Notes: generated from the sequence alone by a model not told the origin. Shown: positions 25,578-39,800, counted from the stretch's first letter. The stretch: DNA of 64,000 nucleotides from Anseranas semipalmata (GCA_013399115.1 VXAA01000123.1:22964-86963); one strand, 5' to 3'. Made by a program: numbers and translations.

Positions 25578-25615
25578 TTGCTCCTGAAGATGAACTTCAC
25601 CCTTGTGGACCGCAG
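25578..25615 (+). other. possible small exon (38 nt), unassigned
   Basis: A pyrimidine-rich acceptor (tttttttaatcttag) and a consensus donor (cgcag|gtaggt) flank 38 nt that are open in more than one frame. No partner exon is recognised. It could be part of a non-coding transcript or chance. Confidence 0.2.
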
Positions 25616-27287
25616 GTAGGTCTCTTTATTGTGTTCTGAATTAAGAATCACTTTCAAATCTGACTTTGTCTATATTCTGCAAACCAGCCTATCCCTCTTG
25701 GTACTGAAGTTGTGGGGGCACCCAGATTTAATACAGCAACAAAATTGTTCTTTCTTTTGCTCCTCCCCTATAGTTTTCATGAATTTGTTTGTTTTCTTTT
25801 GGATGGCCATTTCATGACAGAAAATATGCAGAGAGATTTTCTTTTTTCTGAAGTTTTCAAGGGTTGGGCCATGTTGTGGTTCACCTGTTCAGAAAGACTG
25901 TTTACGCAATTTCTTTTTTCTTTTTTTTCTGAAGTTGAACAGTTATGTTCCTTATGTAAATAGAAATAGATCATAGAAAATGATCTCTGGGAGTGGGCAG
26001 GCATAGATGTAGCATCTGCCAGTCCCTTGAAGACATCACAAGATAAGCACTAAAAGCACATATTTTGGACACTCTTCATTGCCAAGTAAAATAATGGATA
26101 CAACCTGAAAACAACAAAAAAAAAAGTTAAAAACTGCAGAACTATCTGCAAAACTCGGTATAACTAATGACCTATGTCTTGTCACTAGCAGGGAAGCAAG
26201 AGGTGTAATTGAAATTCTGTCTGAAAGGAAATTCCTGTTACTCTAGTATTGAACAACAGCATTTCATGACTGCCGGTAGCTGACGTGCAGGAGAGATCCA
26301 GCAATGTGACCGTGGTTGCACAGCCCTTGCTAATAAACAAGACATCGCTCATCACTGTCGGCATCACAGTATCTGCTCTGTATCCAGTCTGAAACTAGAC
26401 ACTGAAAGGACCCAGGATGCTGGTGGCAGGTATGTGTAGTGTGTGCAGTTCTGCGTAAACTTCTCAGACACCTTGCTGTAATAAAGGATTTCAACATCAA
26501 GTGGCAATTTGTGAGGACAGCTACACTCAGCAATGATTTCTTAAGAACTGGCTGGGCTATTGTTAGTTATAGTGTGGGTGGTATTTTTTCTTGTCAAAGG
26601 AAATGCGGATTATCTTAGTAATTATCCCAGCTACTTCTGACACTCTTACAAGCTGTAAAAATCATGGATTAAAATTATCGATAGTAAATTCACATTTCCC
26701 TGTGGTGCTCTTAGTATTGTCTTTTGTGCATGGAGCTACATGTCTCAGTGCAGGTGAGGGCCTGAATTCTGGGCAAAAAAAAAAATACTTGGAGAATACT
26801 CTGAGACGTATGGTGGTCTTGGAAAGCTATACAGTCGAATAAAGATAAGATAAAGATATTAATAGAATTTAGGCAAATGAAGATAGTATCTGAAGCAGCA
26901 TGTTTTTTGTATTTTTAGACATCTGTAAAATAATTTGTAAGAACTATTCTCCCAAGTTACCATGGTATCAGACTTGGGTATATCTGAACTTCAGTAGCAT
27001 ATAATCTGAAGTAGCCCTCTTATCAGATACCAGAATTCTTTAATCTTTAGCACCAGCATCCCACTTCAGCAGCACATCACGAGTCCTCAGAGTCTCTGCA
27101 GCTTCTCTGTTCACATCGTGTGTACCTGCTTGACACACATGGAAGTTTTCCAGCTGGCCAGCACACATGCTTGCTTTACATCTCTCCACTACTTCGTCAG
27201 GATGGTCTGCCCCTTTCATTTAGCCTCCTCTGACTCCATTTTCCTTGCAGTAAATGGATGCAGTAATCTTTAAATATATCATAGAAT

Positions 27288-27318
27288 AAGATCATAACTC
27301 TAGTTATATTATGATCTT
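27288..27318. repeat. 10-bp inverted repeat
   Basis: aagatcataa (27288-27297) and ttatgatctt (27309-27318) are perfect complements around an 11-base loop, about 450 bases upstream of the UBE2L3 CpG island. It could be chance. Confidence 0.6.
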
Positions 27319-27759
27319 CAAAGATGTTTACAAACTGCTTGACAATACCTATATGAAATGGTGAGTACTAAGTTGGTTCCTGTAGGTGCTGTATAGCTTC
27401 CTTCATTAACAAATGTTAATTTAGTTTTGGAGCAACGAGCACTATATAAATGCAAAGTATTTACTATCAATGAGTTGTTCAGGGAATAGCTTTTAAGAAA
27501 ATGTAATAGAATCCTCGTTCTTCATAACCAACAACTTTTGTTGCATTTTTTGAGTTCTTGAAAGCCTCTTGTAATAACTACATTTAATTTTTCAGTGTCT
27601 GAGTCTGTAAAGCTTATTTTAAAACTTGGAAACTTTTCAGGTGATAAAAGTAACTTTGTTGTAGAACAAGTGTTAGACCAGCTGAGGACACTAACTGGCC
27701 TCAGGGAGGGCGAAGGGGATATAAGGCCACACCAGAGCAGATCTGGGAGCATTTCCTGA

Positions 27760-28940
27760 GTGCACTGGGTCGACGGCGAACACTTTCGGGAGCAGTCCAG
27801 GCGCCCGGACCCGGACGTCTGACGGTATTTCAGGTTTCGCCTCGTACCCTCATGGTCCTCAGCTGCCACTTGCGTGCCGTGCCTTATCCGCTCGCCCTGC
27901 GCAGCGGTCTGGGACAGCCCGGGGCACCCGAGATGAGGCTGGGCTGCTGGGCCGGGCGGCTCCCTGGGCTTCCCCCGCTCCTGCGGTGGGGGCCGGAGGC
28001 CACGGGGAGGAGCAGAGCTGGGAGCGCTCGCCCCGGAGCCCCGGCGGGGGCGGCTGGCGGGGCGCTGGGGATGGGGCGAGGCGGAGGCGAGCGGCCCGGC
28101 TGCCGCTCCCGGGCCGGGCACTGCCCCCNNNNNNNNNNNNNNNNNNNNNNNNNNNNNNNNNNNNNNNNNNNNNNNNNNNNNNNNNNNNNNNNNNNNNNNN
28201 NNNNNNNNNNNNNNNNNNNNNNNNNNNNNNNNNNNNNNNNNNNNNNNNNNNNNNNNNNNNNNNNNNNNNNNNNNNNNNNNNNNNNNNNNNNNNNNNNNNN
28301 NNNNNNNNNNNNNNNNNNNNNNNNNNNNNNNNNNNNNNNNNNNNNNNNNNNNNNNNNNNNNNNNNNNNNNNNNNNNNNNNNNNNNNNNNNNNNNNNNNNN
28401 NNNNNNNNNNNNNNNNNNNNNNNNNNNNNNNNNNNNNNNNNNNNNNNNNNNNNNNNNNNNNNNNNNNNNNNNNNNNNNNNNNNNNNNNNNNNNNNNNNNN
28501 NNNNNNNNNNNNNNNNNNNNNNNNNNNNNNNNNNNNNNNNNNNNNNNNNNNNNNNNNNNNNNNNNNNNNNNNNNNNNNNNNNNNNNNNNNNNNNNNNNNN
28601 NNNNNNNNNNNNNNNNNNNNNNNNNNNNNNNNNNNNNNNNNNNNNNNNNNNNNNNNNNNNNNNNNNNNNNNNNNNNNNNNNNNNNNNNNNNNNNNNNNNN
28701 NNNNNNNNNNNNNNNNNNNNNNNNNNNNNNNNNNNNNNNNNNNNNNNNNNNNNNNNNNTGCCGCGGCCAGGGCGGGGAGGGACGCGCCCCGTGCTCCCTG
28801 CCCGCGGCTCCTTCCTCGCCCCGCGGGTGGGGGGCTCTCCCCTTCCCCCGCCCCTCCGCGGGCAGGGAACGTTCCTCCGGGGCCCTGGCACGGGCAGGTC
28901 TCGGTTTAGGTGCTTCTGAGAGTAGCGTGTTCCCTGGGCC
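27760..28940 (+). promoter_or_regulatory. CpG-island promoter of UBE2L3, interrupted by the gap
   Basis: Composition changes abruptly from AT-rich flanks to GC-rich, CpG-dense DNA on both sides of the N block. GC boxes (cccgccc near 28848) and an NRF1-like TGCGCA (about 27899) are visible, with no strong TATA box in the usual position. This is typical of a housekeeping promoter and is the only island upstream of UBE2L3 exon 2 on this strand. The transcription start and exon 1 cannot be placed because the core is missing. Long open frames here on either strand come from high GC and from reading through Ns. Confidence 0.8.
28129..28758. other. assembly gap (630 Ns)
   Basis: A run of N inside the CpG island. 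Short-read assemblies often fail at GC-rich avian promoters. The missing first coding exon of UBE2L3 most likely lies here, because no copy of its nine codons is found in either flank. Confidence 0.99.
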
Positions 28941-28959
28941 GGTGAGAGGCTTATCAAGT

Positions 28960-31900
28960 TGAAGTATGGACCTGGGTTCAGCAGTTTCCTCGTTCGGCCC
29001 AGGCGTGGTGATGTTTTTGTCTTCAGCAGTCTGCTCGTACCAAAGTATGGATGTAAACTCAGTTTCGGGTGTTGGTTTCGACGAAGAGAACGTATATTAT
29101 TTTAAACTACTGTTTGGGATGAAATTTTTTATTTTATTTTATTCTCTTATTTGAGGAATAGGATACTTCTTAAAAAGAAAATGATAACCGTTGCCCCCAT
29201 TGTACAAGTTTCTTTTATGCGTTGTATATAATTGCCAATTAACATCACAAGCTATTTGCAGTGGAATTTGCCTAGGACACACGTACTTGGTGGCATAAAA
29301 TCTAGTCATCTGTGAAATGCTGTGGCCATACCCTACGGTGTTCGCATGCGAAGTGCCTATAACGTAAATCAATGAACTTCACAGGTTAATTCTGTGAACC
29401 ATAGGTGAAAGACCCTCTAACTGTCAGGCGATGTTTTATCCATATGAAAAACCCCTATGGGGTGCAGCGCGACCATGCACTAGGGTTTGGTAGATACATG
29501 GGTGATTCTGTTAAACTTAGTCTTTTAATACAGGATTTACAAGTGGCTTCAAGGATGTGGCCCCCCAGTAGGGCTGGGATTTCACTGGGACATGTAGATA
29601 TTTGACATTACATTTCCTTAACTGTGCATATGCATAATTGCCCATTACGATTCGGTCACTTTTGTAGGAAACAATAGCTCAGTATTGCTTTCATAAGGTT
29701 GGTTTTGATGTTTTAATTGTGCTATGTAGACATTAAAAATTAAATAGTAAATACCTTATGTGCAGAGTCATTCATATATATTAAATCAGTAGTGGTAAAC
29801 CTTTAATTGTCCTTAAGAATCCTGATGAGATGACATCCATTTTTTCTTTCATTCGTGATAGCTGTTATTTTTTGTCGCAGCTTTAGAATCAATATGTCTG
29901 TTGCTTTATACTCGAATAAGGTTCTTCTTTGTTTCAGATAAACTAAGTTGTTGTTTACTATCTGTTTGCAAGGCAGCTTTTATGCCCATTCTGAAAAATC
30001 CATTAATTGTTCAAAAGCACATCATTACTTTTTTGTTGGGGGGGGGGGGGGNGTTAAAAATCCAGGAGGTGAGATAAATTGTCCTTAATATCTACAGTGT
30101 CTCTTGCTTTCCAGCCCCCTGTTCCGTTCCACTATCCTTCTAAAACATTAGTTAATACTTTAGTCTTCTACTGAAATAGCATAAAAATGTTTTTTGATAA
30201 TGTGACCTTCTTTTCTAGAAAAACAGTGTGGCAATTGCTTTTCAGAGGGAGTGGTGTAGGAAGGAACGAGACATTGGTAACTTCCCTCTTGCATTTTTAC
30301 TTTCATTTTTATTGCCTTATATTTGTGGACTGTGCACGTTGTATGCTTTTTTATGCAAGTTCAACAGCTGTGAGATGCTTTATCACATAACTCGTAAAGG
30401 CTATTAAGTAAGCAGCTACCTTTGTTCCTTTTGTAGAGTCCAACGTGCTTTGAGTTTTGCCATTCAGCTCAGTAGGAACAAACTGGAGCTCTTGTACGGA
30501 TGATGTAATGCGGATCACTGCAGCATGATGTTTTGCAGGTCCGAACTCACGTGTGTATCGACCTGATACTGTTATTTAAGTTCTAAAGGGGAAATTCACA
30601 GGTCAACAAATGGCTTTTTAGAGTCTTTCACTGCTGAAGTTTTGCAATATTGAAGAGTCTGTGGTCTTTCTTTCTCAGGATCATAGAATGATGAGAGATT
30701 ATAACTAAAGGAAATAGAGTTTTTCAATGTGTCACTACATTTCCTGAAAGAATAATTTAGGATAAGTGTTAACTGTCTTTATCTTTGGGCTAAATATCAA
30801 GTTTGTCTCTGGTAGCTGAGAATAAACTTTGAACCTTTTATAGGTCACATAAAATAAAATAATTTCCATTTCTGTAAGGTCTTGCCAACATTTTGAAGTA
30901 CTGTAATTTTTTCCGGATGCGTGTCATGCAGCATACTTATTCATATTAATCACAGTGGCACGAAGAGACTGGATGTAGTAAGTTCATAATCGCATGCTAC
31001 CTGCCCACAGAAAACTGGGAACATGAGTGTTGTTGACACCTTGCAGGTGGAAATGGGTATCCTTTTCGGATTGTGGAATCTTCAATTTGCAAAACTCCTT
31101 GTGAAGAAGTACTAAAATTTTGCTATTGCACTTGTACAGTTCAATTTTAAACATTAAGTCAAGTTATAGCATGCATAAGACTGTCTCGTTATCTCAGGCT
31201 CTTTGTGCGCAAATGATATGTCATAGGCCAGAGACCTTATTTGTGGCCTATTTTAGCGTTATACCATTGACTTTGTACCATTGACTAGTCTAACTGAAGT
31301 TTTCTCTGCTGTTTTTTCAAGTCTTTCCAGGAGCACACCTAGGTTAGTAAAAATGTGAAATATTCATAGCTAATGAATCACGTTCCAGCAACATTTGAGG
31401 TGGAGTTTTGATCTATGAGCCACCATTACACCTCTTCAAAGAGCCACAGTTGTCAGATATCAACTCCTCATGAAATGTGAGAGGTGGGAATAAGGCAGTC
31501 TTCACCAAGGGTATGTTGTTTTGGATGATCTCTCGAGGGGAAAAAAACAAACAGGCAAATACAGAGTAATTAGATTTGTGAAGGCGGCTTAGCTTTCACT
31601 TTCAAGGGAGCTACTTTGCTTCAGGACCCTTTCTTGTAAAAAGCAAGTAGTCCCCAAACATGTATGATGGGGAACACGGATCTCCCGGAGACATGCCAGA
31701 GATTTCACTGAAGCGCTTTTCACAGCTGCCACCCACTAATGTAAAACAAGCCGTTTTCCATGGGAGATCTGGAGCTAAATGATATGTGGAGAGGTAGTGG
31801 GTAGTTGCAAAGGGAAGGCTATTTCGGTGCTGGATAGTCACAGTACTTGATGTTATAGTAGCATGTGCTACCGAGATGGACCTTCAACAGGCATTTTTCA

Positions 31901-34900
31901 GTGATATTTGAGAAAGCTGTCTTGTCCCATGTTTGGAGCCACTCCTTTCGATGTTGATCTGCAATATGATCAAGCTAAGGTTTCTGTAAGATCCATGCTT
32001 TTATTCCCTGGCTTTTAGATGTTAAAAGTATTTTTTAGCATTAAGAACTGAAAACAGATTTAGAGAATAAGTAACAGTTATTTCAATCGTACTGTTTTTA
32101 CTCTGCTTCCACGATTGCATAGTCAAACATTTATGCAACTGTTGAACTTGATGATAAAACAGAAAAACAAGGCCACACCCATGTACCTGCTGTCAATGGC
32201 CTGCAATTTACAGAATGCTGTGGTCTTGTAAACAGCATAACCATTCCAAATAAAGGTGTTTTAAACAACTTTGCTATTGAAAAACAACTCTAAATGGATC
32301 CAGACACTGGTTCTCAGTAACAAGGGAAATATGGCTTTGAACAGTGGATGATTGTTCCTATGGAAAAGTGAAAATACTGATTCATTTTCCATTTTTGAAA
32401 CTGAAGAGTGACAAAAGGATTTATAATCAAAATTTTAAGAAAACATGTCTGAATAAAGATCAGAGATCAGATGGAAAATATTCTGCCAAAAAGTAGAATT
32501 ATTCAATAAATAAAAGTCACGTGAGTATATGGGGCTGTAATGTCACAATGGAAACTTTAATAATAGCCCCTATAAGAGCTAGAATCTGTTTTGTTTTGTT
32601 TTCCATTATACTTGATTTTGATGGAAGATTTCTCAGCAGTATACAAGATTCAGAAAGTAAAATTAGCCAGCTCTTTCTCAGTGTTTTGGAGCCTGTTTAA
32701 CTTTGTCACACTTCTCTTAGAGCATCTATGAACAGGTAAACATAAATTATAAAGACATGATAAAGAAGGTTTAGAGTTATTTCAGTATACTTTTCTTTTT
32801 CTTTGTGAATTTAATAGCATTTTGGGCTTGATGCAGAACTTCCTGAAGTTGATATGAGCTCTTACACTTACTCCTGTATCCTGGATTAAACTCTTACCGG
32901 TGTTAGTCTTCACTGCCTTTTCCTATTTGGTTTGTTTCTTTTTAGACAACTCCCAAAACTTCAGAGATTCATGGGCAAAACAGTTGCAGGATTGTGTTTA
33001 GAACCAATTTTTCTAGTCTTGGGTAGAATTTAGAGGAATTGGGAATTCTAAAAATTATTAGAGAATCTATGGATTTAAGTGTATATTTAATATTTGAACC
33101 TTCTTTTTAAAGTTTTAAGTACATTTTAAGCTGATGCCACTTAATTTTGTTCTTAATTTCAAACATTTGATTTTTCAATAGCATGTAATCATTTGTGCTG
33201 TTCAAAGCAAAAATTAAAATTTTAACAATTTGATTATATATGAGAAAGGTGGCATGTACTTTTAGGCCTACCTTCAGATCAGATATTACCTCTGAAACAA
33301 TGTTTTCTCCTTCTCACACACTGTGCGTAACGCTGTCTCTGAACATATCCAGACTACAAACATCATGTCTCAAGGGAACCCCCTGAAATAAGAAGACATT
33401 TCTGTTTTATAAATGGGGAAAACAATGCAGCCAGGCCATGTGCAAGTTTGATAACAGAATAATGAAAGATGACTTGTTCTTACTGCAGTTTTCTAACCTT
33501 TAGTTACACTCCTTCTGTGTGCCTTTAATTATGTTACCTGGCAAAATTAAGGGGTCGAGGACGAGAATAGGAATTAATCTACTCACTGTCTGCCTAGACT
33601 TTTTAGTTATTTTAAAATAAATATCTGGACTGTATCCTTTTACCTCATAAAGTAATTTTTGTCTCTTTGGACTTGCTCATGTTAAATGAAGCACTAACTT
33701 TTAATCTGTACTGTTTGATAGTATTTAGTAGCTCATTCACTTCTTTTAACTGTGCATGTATACTTCAGTTGTGTCTGCCTCTGTAGTTCTGAGGCAATTT
33801 AGATCTTTATTATGGGTTTTGTTGGTTGCCGGAAAAAAAAACATCCTGAATGCTGAGTCTCTTATCACTCCTGGTGAATTAGACACAAAACTCCTAAAAA
33901 TATGAATTGCAAATATAGCATTACATTGTAAATACACTTGTAGGATAAGAAAAGTCACTTCTAGGATAACTTGGAACCTGTCTTAAGCAAATAATTCATG
34001 CAAATCATACGTGTGTGAGGAAAGGAATTGCCTGGTTTATACTCCTCTCGTTCCTTTCTCAGTTATTAGTTACTACCGCAGGACCCAAGGCAGCAGAAAA
34101 GGAAGCACAGAATATAGTCCCAAAACACTGCAGTAATTTACCACTTCTTTGATTATGAAAGTGATTTCCTGCATAGGCTTCACAAGTCATCTTAAAAGAG
34201 GAAGATGTCCTGAACACATTTTCTGCTCACTCTTCGCTGTAGTGTTGTCCAGGCTATTTAATTCCCTCTCCTGTGTGGCAGACTTGAGGGAAACCAGGGA
34301 AAAAAATGTGTATTTGTTTGAATTTTTTTTTCCTTTCATGCAACTTTTTACAATTTTGTAATGATCTATGTCCTGGATTATTACGTTTCTTAATTCATCA
34401 TCCATTTTTTAATCTGAATCTACTTATGCAAATATAGATGTTTAATTTTCCAGTATTGTGAAACCATGCTTTTCAATTTTGTTTTATTAGCTTAATAATG
34501 TACCTGAATTACAAGATCGCTGTTGACCCTTTTTATGGGTCTTTTATTGTGTCTGTGCAATTGTTCGGAGGCAGGAACAGCATAATACTATCGTCTGAGC
34601 CTGTGATGAGAACTTCCACGTGGAAGCTGCGCTCTCACTGCGATGTTGTGGGGATTTCTGTAGGAGATTGCTGTAGTATGTGTTATGTTTTAAATATACT
34701 GACTAGAAAATATCTAAACCCATTCTTCTTTCCTTGTTTTAGAGGCAAAGTACTTGTGTTGCATGTTTATTCATGCTTAAATACCTAGTGGCCATTCTAG
34801 CTTGTTTTGTGCCTGGTGTTTGGTGCATTATATCTGGCGTAGAACGGGATTTATCCCTTTCACAGCCTGTGGAGTAGCTGTTTGCTAGGACTTCACAGTT

Positions 34901-36764
34901 CTGTACGCGTAGAAAGCAAGTGGCTTAGAACACTGTTGGGAGTTGGTTCCTTTCCTAAACCAGTGGGGAAGAGCGATGCTTGTGTCGGTCAGATTCTTCC
35001 TCAGCTGATGCTTTGTGCGTTGAGCATTCAAAGCCAGCTATAAAGCAGTGTGTGGATTTGCAGTTTCAGTGGTCATAAATGATCTCTCATACCTGTGATG
35101 AGAGATGTGCTACATGGGATTATTTTTGTGTTTTTTCATATGTTTTCCTTCATTAAGGAAATCGGATAATCCTCTTATCCAAGAAAAAAAAACAACTGTC
35201 TGTGATATTGCACAAATCTAACAGCAGTGGAATTTGGGGATTAATCCAGCGATCTAGACTAAGTAGTTGGTTTTAGTGTCATGAAGACTGTGGTGGACAT
35301 CAATATCCAAGACTCCAAGGTTAAACTGTCATGTTCCGAGTATGCTCTTGCTTTCAGAGGTGCAGCGGGTGGGAGTGTAAATGGTCATCTTCCAGTGTGT
35401 AGCTGTCGTGATTTTTTTTGTTTTTTCCACATGCATTTGGAAATTTTGTTCTCCCTTTGTGTTTGCATTTTATCATGATGCTAAGTTTATGCAAGAGATT
35501 ACTGCAAGTATTAAATCTCTGCCAGTCAGATGCAGAAAAGGTTTGATCTATGATGAAAACAGAACTATTTTACCAAAAATAAGTGACAGTAGAGCCCTTT
35601 CACCTTAAAAACTGATCTTTTTATTTTTCAGCATATAGTGCCTTTGATTGTAGTTGGTGTTTTTATCATCGTTATATACAGCCTAGTTTTGCAAACACGG
35701 TTGCACCCAGTGAAGAACTGTGTGCTGGCAGAGTGCATGTAAGCAACATTTTTCCTAATGTGTGTGGCCATACAGGCACGTGCTTCAGTCTTGAAATCAC
35801 TGCAAAAGTTCTACATTTCGCTGTGGATGACTTGAATTTGAATTCAGTTAAATTCTCCTTAAAGGTCAAACTCTTCAGTTTAACAGCAAGGGACTATCAT
35901 TACTGTGGGGAAATAAAAGCGGAGCCTTGAGGTGTTTCTTTTTTGGTCTTACAGCTTTATGATGAAATACTCTGGAAAACAGTTGCTACAGTAGGGCTTA
36001 CATGTCACTTTAAATATAAAAGTAGCCTAAATATTTGTTTTGGTGATACCTAGATCACTAACCAATCAAAACTGATTTGACTGGTGATTGACAGCTGCAG
36101 AAAGATATTTTGTTCAAGAGTGATATCGCTATAAAGAGAGGCATCTTAATAAATATTGTTAACTTTGGGGTATGGAAACAGATAAAGCGGCATCTTCTTG
36201 AGTTACTGACCTGAATGACTTGTTTGGCTTAGATATTTTTCTAGATTTGTATCAATTTAAGTTCATCATGCAGGAATTTGTTAGTTTTCAGTTGAAATAA
36301 TTGATCTGTTCAGTGACTTGATCAGTGTTTAAAACCGTTATGAAATAATTCTTCCAAATCACTAGTTTTCATTCAGACAAGTCCTAAGATGCACTTGATT
36401 TCTGTTCTTCACAGTTACAAAGCCTGTTACCAAAGGCACTGATTGCATTTGAGATGTAAAAACATTTTTAAATACACTTTTTTATGCTGCTACTTCATTG
36501 TATGTATAGTGATGTTATTAACAAAGCATTTTTGTATCTTTGTGACATACGAAGAAATAACAATTTTTAAGTAACCTGTCTCAGAAAATTTTACTTCTCA
36601 CAGGGGCAAAATTTTCTGTTTAATGTGGGTTGCCGCCACTGAAACCTCAAGCTTCTTTAGTATTAGGGGAACATGTGTTGGCCTGCAAGCATTTTGAAAA
36701 GTAGATGTGAGCATTTTGCCTAATATTACTATTAACTTTCACTTATGCTCTGCTTGTTTTCCAG
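28960..36764 (+). other. UBE2L3 intron 1
   Basis: About 7.8 kb of AT-rich DNA between the CpG island and exon 2. I see no convincing coding exon. It contains a G homopolymer with an embedded N (30038-30053) and a short direct repeat of accattgac near 31262-31286. The open frames in it lack splice support or recognisable residues. Confidence 0.75.
30038..30053 (+). repeat. G homopolymer with one ambiguous base
   Basis: Fourteen G, one N, one G. The N suggests that the true length is unresolved. Confidence 0.95.
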
Positions 36765-36860
36765 GAGCTTGAAGAAATCCGCAAATGTGGAATGAAAAAC
36801 TTCCGTAATATCCAGGTTGATGAAGCTAATTTATTGACCTGGCAAGGGCTTATTGTTCCT
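36765..36860 (+). CDS. UBE2L3: UBE2L3 coding exon 2
   Basis: This 96-nt exon encodes 32 residues starting [12 protein letters not shown] and ending GLIVP (residues 10-41). It is phase 0 at both ends. The acceptor is a pyrimidine run ending ttttccag and the donor is cct|gtgagt. It covers the end of helix 1 and the first beta strands of the E2 fold. Confidence 0.97.
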
Positions 36861-39800
36861 GTGAGTACAGACTACTCCTTATTCTAGTGAGCTTTAAAAT
36901 AAAGCAGTGATCATTTGTATCATAAATCCCCAATTTGCATTGCTGTTAGTGACCATCAGGTAATTTTTGCACCCTGACAGGACTTTTTCTTATTGTAAAG
37001 ACTGGCTTTCAGAGTTGTGGTTTTCTGGGCAGAGAAATGTGTCCCTAGATTTAATTCTTGGCTCTCTTTAGACTTCTCATACAATCTTAGGCAAATATTG
37101 TAATCTTCCTGTCTCATTTTACTTGAATGTCTTGTGTGTTTTTGTTCTGTCAATGTCTGATAATGTTAGTAGGTGTTTCTTATAACTAGTATGAAGAAAA
37201 ATCCATACATAATTGAAAGGAATTCTAGACTTCTCTGATCGATACCTGGCTGAATGCTGCATAATTGTGGGCCTGCTCCAACAAATGGCTGCAACTGGCA
37301 AGGGCTGTGGACTCAGTGATGGCACTGGATTAGTTGGGAGAGGTATTGGAAAGGGGAAGCAGATTAACTTTGTAGTTTATTACGTGAATCTGGAAGTACA
37401 AAATCTACATCATCATAGGAGAAAGCCTGTGTTGTGAAATACTTTGCTTACTCCTTAACAGATTTTGGTGTTTGTTGTTTTTTTTGGTTTGGTTGGGTTG
37501 GGTTGGGTTGTTTTGTTCGTAATTGACTACGTTTATTTCTAGGACAAAATTTAGTATTGGAAAAGGTTTGGATTTTCAGAACTGAGCTCTTTAAAAGAAA
37601 GTCTTTTTATGCATTAATTACTTCCAAAAAACACTTCATTTAATTTTAGAAAAGCACCTCAGTCTTTTAAGAGCGTGTTTAATAGAAGTAGGTAACCACT
37701 GTATTAGTCAAACAGATAGGGACCTGTTACTAAGCAGAAAACAGGGATGCAGTATGTTGAATTCCTTAGTTGAAGTCGCGTGGATTTTCACCTCCTTTAT
37801 TTTCCACTGCCATGGCTCATGCTTACTTAGTTGCATGAACTACTTTTAAGTCTGCAGCAATAGAAGCCATGCAGGTAGGGCATCAGTTCTGCTTTTCCTT
37901 GGGTACTACCTACAAGGTCTTCTGACTGGTGTAAATCTGTCCTTTTAAAAGACTTTGAAACATCAGTCTGGCAGTGCCTGTGCTTTGTTAGCTGAAGGCC
38001 ATTCCCAAACTTGGATCATGCAGTCTCCACTGAGATAATTGCAAGGCCTTTGAACTTGAGGTACTGTAGAACAGATTTAGTTTACTCTTTACATACATTT
38101 CTGCAAGTATTTCCTTTGAGTGGTTGAGGTTACTCTTGCAAATAAAGCAAGCAGGATTTGACACTACAAATTTGACGTAGCTGAGAAACAGTGTGCTTTG
38201 TAAGCCATTCCTGTATTTGTGGTTCATGTATAACAGGTTAGTGTTTTGATAATACTTCGAAGCAGTATAAAGTTGCTAAATATGGCTAGTAAAGCAAAAC
38301 ACCAGAAAGTTGATTTATTCCTGTTAAAATCAGCAACGCATGGTGTGCAACATCTATCTTTAATAGTTTCTGCTCACCAGAGTATGAGCATGAACTTAGC
38401 ATTTTCTTTGTGAAGATCCACAACGTCGCAAGTGTTTAAACATTGCGGGGAACCACGCTTCATACCTGCCTTTTGGTTTATACTGTGCCCTGTTGCAAGA
38501 GACATAGCCTTAAATTCATTCCTGGTGTAGTTAACAGGGAATTTTGTCATGATAGTAATTAATAGTTTTGTGTTGTAACTGTTTAAAGAGTAATATGGAT
38601 TACTACTTTGAGGAAACACTATAAATGATGCTTTCTCCAAAGCATAATTTTTTAGCTATTGCACTGCTGGGGTTGGTGGCTTAAAAATGTCAAATACAAG
38701 CTGGTTGCAAGTGTAGGTTGTTTTTGTTTGTTTGTTTTTCCTGAGTTCTTGCTTTTGAAGTTTTACATACTGTTTCTGTTTTCGTTCTTGGTAAGGGTTT
38801 AATGACATACTACTCATATTTTAGTAGGACTAACCGGTTACTGATTATTAAACTCTGTAACTAGACATTATTTTGGCCGGCTTCTTGATGAAAGTGTTAA
38901 AAGATATGAAGGTTAGTATTTTGGCATGTTCATGCAGAATTACTGTGAAAAATGCTGCTCTAAAAACCTTTAGTGTATGCATCATATTTTGCTCTTTGGA
39001 CAATTGTTAGGTTTTTGGTGTTTGTTCAGTTGAGAAGCACACTGAAGATAGCTTGTCAACCTGTTTTCCTGTTCTAAATCGTAGAATAGGGCAGCTTATG
39101 TACCGTATGTTGAGAAGGTACGCTGTTCGGTTGATTTCTAACACCAGTATGAGACTCTTGTAAGAGGTACTGTTGGTGTACCGTGAATTTCATTTCACTC
39201 TGTAGCAAGCAGTTCTGATAAACTTTTGCAGAGCAAAAATACTCCAGGTGAATGTAAGTCAAGTGTTTGCCATCAGTGTTTCAGATTCTCTCCCTTTTCA
39301 GAATCAGAATAAATGTAACAAATTATTGGAAGTGAATTGCTTGAATGTTCTTGTTTTGTCTATTGAAAAGATGAGCCCTTTTACATACATTTTTAGTTAA
39401 ATTTATTGGTGAGTTATAGTGAAGAACTGTTCTGACTGAAAGAGAGTCAAGCAGAAAATGGATATTTTTAAGCCAGGTCAGTTCCCGAATCAGTTCATTG
39501 ACCATCCTCACAAATTCTAGCCTGTGGTGGAGGTAAGAACAAGCGAACAGTGTGGGGAGAGGGCATTAATTGCTTAAATCATCACTACAACCAGAAAATT
39601 ACTTGTAAAACATGCAAGGCTTTTATGATTCCTTGCATAAAACTGATTTTAAGCCACTTTACTTACCTCTTCCCTCGACTCAAAAAATTATGCTTTATTT
39701 CTTAGATATGCACAACCAAACTTCTCTGTATGGATAAAACTAAAATTAAATGTTATCTATTGAATAGTATTTTAATAGAATACTCCCCACCCCCATATGT

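Larger units (their letters stand above)
23717..27759. other. intergenic between the RIMBP relic and the UBE2L3 promoter
   Basis: No gene recognised. It holds the possible 38-nt exon at 25578 and single ambiguous bases at 23214 (just outside, in the relic) and 25046. An 81-codon minus frame at 23720-23965 adjoins the relic but shows no RIMBP-like residues. Confidence 0.6.

Noticed and set aside
27522..28121. 199-codon minus frame into the CpG island
   Set aside because: Low-complexity Pro/Ala/Gly/Arg start from GC-rich DNA, with no domain; better explained as promoter sequence.
27852..28957. Open frames of 307-357 codons across the CpG island on both strands
   Set aside because: Most of their length is the N gap, and the rest is GC-rich promoter DNA with Arg/Pro/Gly-rich translation on both strands.
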